Shown here: one piece after another, positions 1-7,015 of the stretch
Layout of the letters: every line of letters begins with the position of its first letter
How positions within the stretch are numbered: the stretch's first letter is position 1
Program-made: the position numbers and the translations under genes
Notes under the pieces: generated by a model
What the model saw: only the letters and a program-made list of their open reading frames with translations
Database searches by the model: none
Told to the model about the DNA's origin: nothing
Assembly (NCBI GenBank): GCA_035607415.1
Contig: DATNAQ010000080.1
Location: 38,052-102,051, forward strand
DNA: 64,000 nucleotides
Reading direction: 5' to 3'
Origin: JAQBQH01 sp035607415
GTDB taxonomy: Bacteria; Myxococcota_A; Polyangia; Palsa-1104

Positions 1-43
1 ATCGGCGGTTGGCGCCGCGCCGCTCGTCGGGTACGATGAGGGT

Positions 44-175
44 ATGACCAAGCTCAAGCTCGCCCTCCTCGCCTTCGGTGCCACGGTCGTCATGCCGGGA
101 GTCGCGCTCGCCGCGCACACGATGAGCTGCTGCGGCGACGTGTGGTGCTGCCTGCGCCACCTCGGCTGCTGCTAG
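44..175 (+). CDS. Small cysteine-rich exported peptide (43 aa)
   Basis: An ATG at 44 opens a 43-codon frame ending in TAG at 173-175. Residues 1-23 read like a signal peptide (two Lys, then a hydrophobic run ending VALA before AHT). The remaining 20 residues hold six cysteines as three CC pairs (SCCGD, WCCLR, LGCC). That pattern suggests a secreted disulfide-stabilised or metal-binding micro-peptide. It lies directly before the AraC-type regulator, eight bases from that gene's GTG at 184. I do not recognise a family. The gene is too short for codon statistics; the signal peptide plus paired cysteines are the only support. Confidence 0.45.
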   Translation: MTKLKLALLAFGATVVMPGVALAAHTMSCCGDVWCCLRHLGCC

Positions 176-183
176 CGCCGGGC

Positions 184-1176
184 GTGACCGCCCACAGCGC
201 GATCGGCCTGGTTCCACTGGTCGCCGTCGCGCGCGAGCGCGGCCTCGACCCCGATCCGCTCCTGCGCAGCGCCGGCATCGCGCCCACCGTCGTCGACGAT
301 CCGACCGCCACGGTGCCCGACGAGCGCCTGCACGCGTTCGTGACGCTGCTGCTCGAGCGCGCCGGCGACGCGTCCCTCGGGCTCCGCGCCGGCCGCCACT
401 ACAGCCTGGCCACCTTCGGCCTCCTCGGCGCCGTCGCCGCGGTGACGCCGTCGCCGCGCGACGTGGTGCGCCTGTTCGTCAAGTATCAGCACCTGACCTT
501 CACCTTCTTCCTGCTCGAGCTCGACGAAGAAGCCGAGGAGCTGCTGCTCGTGCCGGCCGCGGATCTCGGGCCGCTGCACCGCTTCTACCTCGATCGCGAT
601 CTGTCGTTCGTGTTCCACACCGCGCGCCGGCTGTGGCCGACGAGCCATGCCGAGCTCGTCCGCGAGCTGCTACTCGACTACCCGGAGCCGCCCGAGGTCG
701 ACGCCTATCGCAGCTACTTCGGCGCCCCGCTGCGCTTCGCCGCCGACTGCGCCAAGGTGCGCATCGATTTCAGCGCCGAGCCGCCGCCGTCGGCGATCAA
801 CCTGCTCGGCAACACCGACCTCAACCGTCAGCTCGCGTCGCTGGCCGCGCCCGACAGCGAAGGCGACGTCGTGCAGCGCACGCGCCACGCCGTCCTCTTC
901 TCGGTCGCCGCGCGCCAGCACCTGCCGACCATCGACGAGATCGCCGCGCGCATCGGCCGCTCGGGCCGCACGCTCCGGCGCGAGCTCGACGCGCGCGGCA
1001 CCAGCTTCCGCGACATCAGCGACGAAGTGGTGGCGACGCTGGCGCAGCGCCTGTTGCGCGACGAGTCGCTGTCGGTGGAAGCCATCGCCGAGCGGCTCGG
1101 TTACGCCGAGGCGTCGAGCTTTCTGCGCGCGTTCCGCCGCATCACCGGCCGCACGGTGACGTCGCTGCGCCGCTGA
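184..1176 (+). CDS. AraC-family transcriptional regulator
   Basis: A 330-residue regulator. The N-terminal ~200 residues resemble the AraC 'arabinose-binding'-type effector domain of the OruR/ArgR group (segment RHYSLATFGLLGAVAAVTPS). The last ~85 residues form the double helix-turn-helix (TIDEIAARIGRSGRTLRREL and LSVEAIAERLGYAEASSFLR, ending FRRITGRTV). An in-frame GTG at 142 would lengthen it but lies inside the upstream 43-aa peptide gene, so I prefer GTG 184. It should be a soluble DNA-binding activator with an unknown ligand. The flanking peptide gene is a possible target. It ends one base before the convergent lipoprotein gene. Confidence 0.85.
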   Translation: MTAHSAIGLVPLVAVARERGLDPDPLLRSAGIAPTVVDDPTATVPDERLHAFVTLLLERAGDASLGLRAGRHYSLATFGLLGAVAAVTPSPRDVVRLFVKYQHLTFTFFLLELDEEAEELLLVPAADLGPLHRFYLDRDLSFVFHTARRLWPTSHAELVRELLLDYPEPPEVDAYRSYFGAPLRFAADCAKVRIDFSAEPPPSAINLLGNTDLNRQLASLAAPDSEGDVVQRTRHAVLFSVAARQHLPTIDEIAARIGRSGRTLRRELDARGTSFRDISDEVVATLAQRLLRDESLSVEAIAERLGYAEASSFLRAFRRITGRTVTSLRR

Positions 1177-1177
1177 G

Positions 1178-1915
1178 TCACTCGGCGAGCAGCACCAGCG
1201 CCTCGTTGTTGTCGCCCGGCTCGGTGGCGACGGTCTTGGCCACGCCGTCGTAGATCGCGCCGTTGTAGGCGGTGCCCTTCGGCGCGAGCTTGCACGTGGG
1301 ATGGTTCATCTCGACCTCGATGGCGGCGCCGGGCTCGACGTTGAACAGCACCGCCGTCGGACGGTGCGACATGACGTCATAGAACACGTCGGCGACGGGG
1401 AAGCCGCTCGGCGAGAAATAGGCCACCGACGCGTCGGACGGCGACTGCACGGTGAGCGTGCCGCCGGCGAGGCTGGTGCATGCGCCGGTCGGGATGATGA
1501 TGACCTGCACCAGCGCTTTGGACTGATCGGCGCCGAGGACGCTGAGCTCGGTGCCGAAGGTCGCCGAGCTCGGGATGGTGATGGGGCCGAGATCCATGTC
1601 GTCGGCGGCGGCGTGCGCGGCGGCGAGCTGCAACGTCGAGTAGCTCGGGCCGGTCACCGTCGGCGCCAGCGGCGTGTCCGTCGGCGCGGGCAGCACGAAC
1701 ACGCCGTCGGCGTCGGTGGTGGCGCTGTTCGCGCCGTCGGTGACGGTGAACCCGGCGAGCGGCGTCAGGTTGAAGTAGTCGACGACCCGGCCGTGCTGCC
1801 CGACGATGCTGGTGCTCACCGGCGTCATGTCCGGCGGGCTCGTGGAGCCGGCGCCCTGGCCGCCGCCGCAGCCGATCACGCCGGCGGCGACGAGCAGCAA
1901 CCACGGTTTGCTCAT
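1178..1915 (-). CDS. Lipoprotein with carboxypeptidase-regulatory-like domain
   Basis: A 245-residue lipoprotein starting at ATG 1915. The signal peptide ends in the lipobox VIGCGGG, so it should be anchored to a membrane on the periplasmic or outer face. After a short Gly/Ser/Pro linker, the segment GRVVDYFNLTPLAGFTVTDG with TTDADGVFVLPAP matches the carboxypeptidase-regulatory-like (transthyretin-like beta-sandwich) fold, often a structural or adhesive module. The rest is beta-rich with no catalytic motif. A longer start at 1978 would put about 20 charged residues in front of the signal and is unlikely. Function unknown. Confidence 0.7.
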   Translation of the reverse strand: MSKPWLLLVAAGVIGCGGGQGAGSTSPPDMTPVSTSIVGQHGRVVDYFNLTPLAGFTVTDGANSATTDADGVFVLPAPTDTPLAPTVTGPSYSTLQLAAAHAAADDMDLGPITIPSSATFGTELSVLGADQSKALVQVIIIPTGACTSLAGGTLTVQSPSDASVAYFSPSGFPVADVFYDVMSHRPTAVLFNVEPGAAIEVEMNHPTCKLAPKGTAYNGAIYDGVAKTVATEPGDNNEALVLLAE

Positions 1916-2038
1916 GGGTCGACGATACGGTCGCGGCCCGGTGCGCGAGTAGGACCGTCCTGGCCAACTCGAGGACAAAAGCGGCCACGACGTGAGCGCT
2001 CGTACGCCGGTTACCGCCGGCGTCGAAATTCGAATCGT

Positions 2039-2128
2039 CTAATCCCAGAGATCACCTCTGTTGAGCCGGCCACGGGCCGGCCGGCGCGGAGTCGCGCCGT
2101 GAGCAGGGGCGGGGAGCACTGGGATTAG
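2039..2128. repeat. Inverted repeat with internal hairpin
   Basis: Perfect 10-bp arms CTAATCCCAG (2039-2048) and CTGGGATTAG (2119-2128) enclose a second, 7-bp perfect hairpin (GCCGGCC, ACG loop, GGCCGGC, 2065-2081) and a smaller one at 2047-2061. The right arm covers the stop codon of the di-haem protein gene, so the structure would form at the 3' end of its transcript. It has no T-tract, so it is not a classical terminator. It may be an mRNA 3' structure or the remnant of a small palindromic element. Confidence 0.45.
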
Positions 2129-3471
2129 AGCGCGCCGAGGAAGGCGACGAGGTCGGCCTTCTCGCTGTCGCTCAGGCCAATGGTGAAGCGCGCGTCGTAG
2201 AAGTTGACCAGCGTCGCCAGGTCCGGCGCCGAGCCGTTGTGGAAGTACGGCGCGCGCGCGGCGAGGCCGCGCAGGATCGGGCCCTTGGTCTTGCCGAGGT
2301 CGGCGAACTTGCCGGTGATGAGCCCGCGCCCCGGATCGGTCACCGTGATCTGCTGCGAGCCGGAGCGGAACGTGTACGTCGGCAACAGCGACACGTCGAG
2401 GCCGACCGGGTTCGGCGCGGTCACGCCGATGTCGAGGGCGAGCGGCAACGAGTGATTGCCGACGTTCGGCGTGTCGTGGCACGTGCCGCAGGTTCCGCTG
2501 AACGACGCCGGCGCGGGCCCGTCGTTGAGGCCGGGAACGCCGCTGATGGTGAAGGTGCGCGTGTTGAACAGCTTCTCGCCGCGGCCGATCGACGACGTCA
2601 GCCCCGTCAGCGCCGCCGACGGCGAGCCGTTCGGCTCCCACTTGGCGTAGAGCGTGAAGACGATCGGCGAGAACCCGGGCGACAGCGAATCGTTGATGCC
2701 GGCGAAGAAGCCGGGCACCACCGTCGACAAAAGATAATCGGAGCCGCCGTTGGTCGAGCCGGTCGCCAGCTTGTAGTTGCCGATGCTGGACTGCGCGTTG
2801 TACGTGTCGCTCTCGAACGCGACGATGCTGTTGCGCTGCGTGTCGCTGAGCCCGCTCGTCGCCTGGGCGTGGCCGAGCGTGGCGTCGTTCGCCTGGCTCG
2901 ACAGGCTCGGCTCGCGGCCGTCCCACATCACGGTCGTCAAAAACGCGCTGTTCGCCGACGGCAGCGGGCGGCGATACATGCGCAGCGTGTGCGTCGTGAC
3001 CGGATTCGACGGGCAGTGCAGCGGGTCGGTGTAGCTCACGAGCTTGTAGTCGGCCGTCGACGGAATGGCGATCTCGACGCGGATGAGCCCGTTGCGCAAC
3101 AGCGCCGTCGAGCTCGTCGACGGATTGGGATTGGGCTGGCCCGGCGCGAGGCAGTCCGAGCCGTCGAGCACGAAGAGCGGGTCGCTCGACGGCAGCGCGC
3201 TCGCCGCGGCGGGCGTGAAGCTCCAGCCCTGATTCGGCTTGTGGCACGTCCCGCAGGTGCGGCCGTTGGTGCCGAAGACGTGGAAGAAGCCGTTGTTCGA
3301 CGAGAGGTCGATCGGCGTCGACGTCGACGTCGACGAGGCGCCGGTCGCGTCCGCGGTCGTGAGCACGTTCGATTTTTCGGCGGCGACCTCGGTGCCCGCG
3401 CCTCCGCTCAGCTGACCACCACAGCCCGCGCTCAAGGCCAGGGCCAGGACGGATGCGAATTCGACTCTCAT
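2125..3471 (-). CDS. Di-haem cytochrome c peroxidase/MauG-like lipoprotein
   Basis: A 448-residue exported protein. The signal peptide ends in a lipobox (ALSAGCGG). Two CXXCH haem-c motifs are present, CGTCH at about residues 73-77 and again at 328-332. Between them is the WDGRE segment seen in the MauG/BthA branch of the di-haem peroxidase superfamily. The C-terminus (RAPYFHNGSAPDLATLVNFY, then SDSEKADLVAFLGAL) is typical of the second haem domain. The expected role is periplasmic or surface peroxide reduction or protein oxidation, with electrons through two c-type haems. A Ser/Thr repeat (STSTST) follows the lipobox as a linker. I place the start at ATG 3471, because upstream codons would precede the signal peptide. 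It is transcribed away from the gene at 3768. Confidence 0.85.
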   Translation of the reverse strand: MRVEFASVLALALSAGCGGQLSGGAGTEVAAEKSNVLTTADATGASSTSTSTPIDLSSNNGFFHVFGTNGRTCGTCHKPNQGWSFTPAAASALPSSDPLFVLDGSDCLAPGQPNPNPSTSSTALLRNGLIRVEIAIPSTADYKLVSYTDPLHCPSNPVTTHTLRMYRRPLPSANSAFLTTVMWDGREPSLSSQANDATLGHAQATSGLSDTQRNSIVAFESDTYNAQSSIGNYKLATGSTNGGSDYLLSTVVPGFFAGINDSLSPGFSPIVFTLYAKWEPNGSPSAALTGLTSSIGRGEKLFNTRTFTISGVPGLNDGPAPASFSGTCGTCHDTPNVGNHSLPLALDIGVTAPNPVGLDVSLLPTYTFRSGSQQITVTDPGRGLITGKFADLGKTKGPILRGLAARAPYFHNGSAPDLATLVNFYDARFTIGLSDSEKADLVAFLGAL

Positions 3472-3705
3472 TACTGCCCCCTTTCGGCGCGACCGCGGAG
3501 TGCAACTCCCGCACCCGTGGGAGTGCTGAGCCAACCCACCGATCACACATGCCTGGGGATCTCCACCCCGGGGAATTGTTACCCATCTCATGCAAACGAT
3601 CGGGAGCATCGACCTCGGCGAGATCCTGCGTGGAGGTCGCACATCCGCCTACGTCGCTCGCGCGGCAGCGACGGTAAAATCGGGTAAATCAGTTGCCAAA
3701 CGCTC

Positions 3706-3735
3706 TTGTCGCGCGCTATTGGTCGGGCGTAATAG
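3706..3735 (+). promoter_or_regulatory. Candidate sigma-70-like promoter in a 296-bp divergent intergenic region
   Basis: TTGTCG (3706-3711), an 18-base spacer and TAATAG (3730-3735) lie 32 bases before the ATG at 3768. The rest of the divergent region 3472-3767 holds an imperfect hairpin, ACTCCC/GGGAGT at 3505-3524, in the leader of the di-haem gene. Only a sequence match; no other support. Confidence 0.3.
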
Positions 3736-3767
3736 TGTTGGTCGGACGACCACCTGCAGGAGTAGAG

Positions 3768-4571
3768 ATGATGCGATCACGCGCATTGCAGGGTTGGGTG
3801 GGAGGCGCTGTCGCTGCGTCGGCGATCTTCGTCGCTGCGTCGGCGAACGCCGCCGCTCCGGCGAAGTCGGTCGACGAAGTCGCGGCCGACATCATCGTGC
3901 ATTTGCGCGACGCAGGGGTCGCGGCGCATCAGCGCGCCGCCGCGATCGCGAACGTGCCGAGCCTCGCCTACGCCGTGGCCACCGATCAGCAGACGATGCT
4001 CGACATGACGGCGGACGAGCTGTCGTTCCACGCGCAAGCGGGCGAGATCGTCGAGGTCGGCCAGGTGATGTTGCGCGACGACAAGGTGACGCCGCTGCGC
4101 CGCGAGGGCGAGGGCGCGCTCATGCACCTGCCGCTCGGTCAGGCCGGGCTGCACTTCGTCGTCGCCGGCGAGAAGATCTACGCCGTCGACGTCGTCGATC
4201 TGATCCCGCGCGGGCGGCAGAAGGTGCTGCGCGGCGCCGTCGGCGTGGCGCGCGCGGTCGATCTCGGCGCGGCGAGCGCGCGGCTGGCCGACCTCGGCGC
4301 CGGCGTGCAGGTTCGCGTCGGTGACGGGGCGCTCACGATCGGTCACGCCCCGTCGCAGGCGACGGCGGCGCTGGTGCATGCGCCGCTCGGCGCGCAGCCC
4401 GACGTCGAGCTGACGCTGCTGTCGCCGCCGCGGCACAACACGATCGGCCTGACGATGGCGCTCACCTTCGTGGCGCTCGGCATCGCCTTCGGCGTGGTCA
4501 TCGCGCGCCGCCGCCGCGCCCACTCGGAGGGCGAGGCCGGCTATCACACCTCGCGCGTCGCCAAGATCTGA
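3768..4571 (+). CDS. Exported, C-terminally membrane-anchored protein of unknown function
   Basis: A 267-residue protein. It starts at the first of two adjacent ATGs, six bases after an AGGAG ribosome-binding site. Residues 1 to about 30 form a Sec signal peptide ending SANAA. The middle part is alpha/beta with no recognisable catalytic motif (KSVDEVAADIIVHLRDAGVA; VEVGQVMLRDDKVTPLRREG). One transmembrane helix lies near the C-terminus (NTIGLTMALTFVALGIAFGV), followed by an Arg-rich stop-transfer tail. Most of the chain would therefore be periplasmic. The gene ends four bases before the convergent beta-helix lipoprotein. I cannot name a family. Confidence 0.65.
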   Translation: MMRSRALQGWVGGAVAASAIFVAASANAAAPAKSVDEVAADIIVHLRDAGVAAHQRAAAIANVPSLAYAVATDQQTMLDMTADELSFHAQAGEIVEVGQVMLRDDKVTPLRREGEGALMHLPLGQAGLHFVVAGEKIYAVDVVDLIPRGRQKVLRGAVGVARAVDLGAASARLADLGAGVQVRVGDGALTIGHAPSQATAALVHAPLGAQPDVELTLLSPPRHNTIGLTMALTFVALGIAFGVVIARRRRAHSEGEAGYHTSRVAKI

Positions 4572-4575
4572 CCCG

Positions 4576-6273
4576 CTACGGCGCGACGCCGGCGATCCCG
4601 GACAGAAGGCGATCGATGTCGGCGCCCGGATCGGTTCCGTCGCTGGCGGTGCCCTTGTACGGGCTGGCCGCGCCGAGGCGGTAGTCGCCGCCGGCGTAGT
4701 CGACGAAGCCGACGTCCGCGGGGGTCGCTGGAAACGCGTTGCCCGTCGGATAGGACTGGGCGGGGAATCCGATGCCGACGTCGTGATCGAACTTCCAGCC
4801 GGGGAAATAGAAATCGAGGGCCGCGGTGCCTTCGCCCTTGCCGGAGCCGAACACGCCGTAGCTTCCGTGCGACACGAGGTCGTCGCGGAAGACGAAGTCC
4901 TGCGCGACCGGCATGGTGTCGCCGGCGGAGACGGTCGCGTTGCCGACGGTGAACACGGTGTTGTGCGCGATCTTGAGGCCGAGGATGGGCCGGCCCGGCG
5001 TCGTCACCTGGAAGCTGCGCCCGTCGCCGCCCCACTTCGCCGGATCGAGGCCGTAGACCAGGTTGTTCGCGACCACGATGCGCTGCGTCTCCTGGCTCGG
5101 GTGCAGATCGTCCTCGCCCGCCAGGTTGAAGCCCGATGCGACGTCGCGGACCACGTTGTCGACGACGGTCACGTCGCTCACCGCGCACCACGGCGCGGAG
5201 CCGTCCTGGTTGCGCGGGGTCATGAGGATCGAGAGGCCCACCTGCGCGTCGGCCCAGTTGTGCTCGAACACGTTGCACTGCACGAGCACGCGCTCGGCGT
5301 TCTTGAGCTCGAGGAGGTTCTTCACGCTCCAGTGGGTGCCGGCGTAGCTCGGATCGTCGGTCTTCCAGGTCAGCGGCTTCGAGAAGTAGTTGCGGCGGAT
5401 CTCGATGTCCGCGGGCACGAGGTTGGGAATCTTCGGATCGGCGCCGCCGAAGATCACGTTCTCGCCCGAGCCCTCGAGGTAGTTGTCGACGATCTTGAAG
5501 GGGCCGGGGCCGTTGAAGCAGGCGATCGCCTGCGCGTCCTGGCCGACGGCGTGACAATCGCCGACGTACGAGTCGATCACGGCGGTGCGCGCCGAGTCGA
5601 TGCCGATGCCGCGCTTCAGATAGCCGGTGGGCGTGCCGTGGACGTAGAGGCGATCGAGCACGAGGTCGTGCGGCACGTCGGAGAGCTGGGTCGTGGCGCC
5701 GTCGCCGAGCTGCACGAGCACGTAGACCATGGCGTTGGCGTCGACCGGCGCGATCTCGAGCCCCACGAGCCGGAAGTGGTGCGCCCCCGCGGCCGTGACG
5801 AAGGCGCTCTCGCTGTTGGGCGCGAGGATCTTCGGCATGTGCGCGGCGTCGGCCGGGGTCACGCGCGTGCCCGCGGCGGGGAGCTCGGGATCGGCCGAGC
5901 GCACCACGATCCAGCCGTCGCCCGACTTGCTCGGCAGGGTGAACGGGCCGGTGAAGGTGGCGCCGGCATCGATCGTGATCTGATCGCCGGGCTGCGCCGA
6001 ATCGAGCGCCGCTTGCAGATCGCCGCCGGCCGCGACGTGGAGCGTCTGGCCGGGCGTGGACGGGAACGTGGTGTCGAGCGTGGCGGGCAGCATCTGTTGC
6101 ACGTCGGGATCGGAGGCGACCGCGTCGCTGCACGGCTGCGCGGGAGCGCCGCCGTCGGGGCTGCCAGTTCCGGAGCCGGAGCCGGCGCCGCCGCCTGATC
6201 CGGGATCGAGCGCGTGGTCGTGGCCGCACGCCGCCAGCGTAGCCGCCAGGACGAGCACGATGACCGTCTTCAT
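4576..6273 (-). CDS. Right-handed beta-helix lipoprotein (polysaccharide-lyase-like)
   Basis: A 565-residue lipoprotein starting at ATG 6273, with lipobox TLAACGHD and a Gly/Ser-rich linker. The segment VAAGGDLQAALDSAQPGDQI followed by TIDAGATFTGPFTLPSKSG is the usual entry to a parallel beta-helix of the pectate lyase/chondroitinase-B type. The following 400 residues show repeated short beta rungs (HHFRLVGLEI; HDLVLDRLYVHG; IEIRRNYFSKP; DVTVVDNVVRD; LKIAHNTVFTVG). It probably binds or cleaves a polysaccharide at the cell surface; I cannot identify catalytic residues. It is divergent from the marR-type gene, and three of the four MarR operators lie within 27-81 bases of its start, so MarR repression is likely. 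Confidence 0.75.
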   Translation of the reverse strand: MKTVIVLVLAATLAACGHDHALDPGSGGGAGSGSGTGSPDGGAPAQPCSDAVASDPDVQQMLPATLDTTFPSTPGQTLHVAAGGDLQAALDSAQPGDQITIDAGATFTGPFTLPSKSGDGWIVVRSADPELPAAGTRVTPADAAHMPKILAPNSESAFVTAAGAHHFRLVGLEIAPVDANAMVYVLVQLGDGATTQLSDVPHDLVLDRLYVHGTPTGYLKRGIGIDSARTAVIDSYVGDCHAVGQDAQAIACFNGPGPFKIVDNYLEGSGENVIFGGADPKIPNLVPADIEIRRNYFSKPLTWKTDDPSYAGTHWSVKNLLELKNAERVLVQCNVFEHNWADAQVGLSILMTPRNQDGSAPWCAVSDVTVVDNVVRDVASGFNLAGEDDLHPSQETQRIVVANNLVYGLDPAKWGGDGRSFQVTTPGRPILGLKIAHNTVFTVGNATVSAGDTMPVAQDFVFRDDLVSHGSYGVFGSGKGEGTAALDFYFPGWKFDHDVGIGFPAQSYPTGNAFPATPADVGFVDYAGGDYRLGAASPYKGTASDGTDPGADIDRLLSGIAGVAP

Positions 6274-6299
6274 GGACGGCAGTCTACACCCCGCATTGT

Positions 6300-6401
6300 C
6301 TCGCATACGAGTCATTCTTACTCGCATACGAGATATTCTTGTCTCGCATACGAGGAATTGACGGCACGCCGCGGCGCTCTTAGATTTATCTCGTATGCGA
6401 G
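6300..6401. promoter_or_regulatory. Four-copy MarR operator array
   Basis: CTCGCATACGAG occurs at 6300-6311, 6321-6332 and 6343-6354, and in reverse complement (CTCGTATGCGAG) at 6390-6401. The ends CTCG/CGAG are palindromic. The first three copies are 21 and 22 bp apart (two helical turns), so bound dimers would face the same side of the DNA. The fourth contains the ATG of the MarR gene at 6395. This arrangement fits autorepression plus control of the divergent beta-helix lipoprotein. Confidence 0.85.
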
Positions 6402-6919
6402 ACTACCGTTTTCGCGAATCGATCCCGCACCTGACCAGCATCCTCTTCCGGCGCATCGCGCGCGTGCATGGGCGCGCGGTGAAGCGCTTCGAGATCTCGT
6501 CGGTGCAGGCCAACATCCTGGCCACCTTGTTCCTCAAGGGCTCGATGACGGTCGGCGATTTGCAGGTGCGGCTGGCGCTCGGCTCGTCGACCATCACCGG
6601 CGCGCTCGACCGCATGGAGAAGCAGGGATTGGTCCGGCGCGAGCCGTCGCCCGAAGACAAGCGCAGCGTCGTGGTGTCACCGCCGGCGTGGCCGACGCGC
6701 AAGCGGGAGGCGCTGCTCGACACGCTCGAGACGACGGGGAACGAGTGCTTCGCCCGGCTCAGCGCCGCCGAGCGGCGGCAGCTGGCGCAGCTGCTCGGCA
6801 AGGCGATCGGCTCGATCGCGGCGCTGGACGAGGGCGGCGACGACGACGACGACGACGAGCCGCGCGCACCGGGCTCGCGCGCGGCGAGGCTGGCCGCGAG
6901 GCTCAAAGAGAGCGGGTGA
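6395..6919 (+). CDS. MarR-family transcriptional regulator
   Basis: A 174-residue winged-helix regulator. The dimerisation helices (LTSILFRRIARVHGRAVKRF) are followed by the MarR DNA-binding core: ISSVQANILATLF, then GDLQVRLALGSSTITGALDR as recognition helix, then the wing LVRREPSPEDKRSVVV. The C-terminus is unusual, with a run of seven Asp/Glu (DDDDDDE) followed by a basic Ala/Arg helix. Such repressors normally leave DNA when they bind a small aromatic or lipophilic ligand or are oxidised; no ligand can be read from the sequence. The start codon sits inside one of its probable operators, so it should repress itself. Confidence 0.88.
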   Translation: MRDYRFRESIPHLTSILFRRIARVHGRAVKRFEISSVQANILATLFLKGSMTVGDLQVRLALGSSTITGALDRMEKQGLVRREPSPEDKRSVVVSPPAWPTRKREALLDTLETTGNECFARLSAAERRQLAQLLGKAIGSIAALDEGGDDDDDDEPRAPGSRAARLAARLKESG

Positions 6920-7015
6920 ACGAGCGCCCGCGTCCGTCCGTCAGCGCTCGCTGTCGAGCGCCGCTGAAGCGCGATCACTCGCGTCGAGCGTAGCGAGGCG
7001 CGTGAGGCCGGTATT

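Noticed and set aside
3300..3345. GTCGAC-type repeat as an operator
   Set aside because: It encodes the STSTST linker after the lipobox of the di-haem protein; a codon-bias repeat inside coding sequence.
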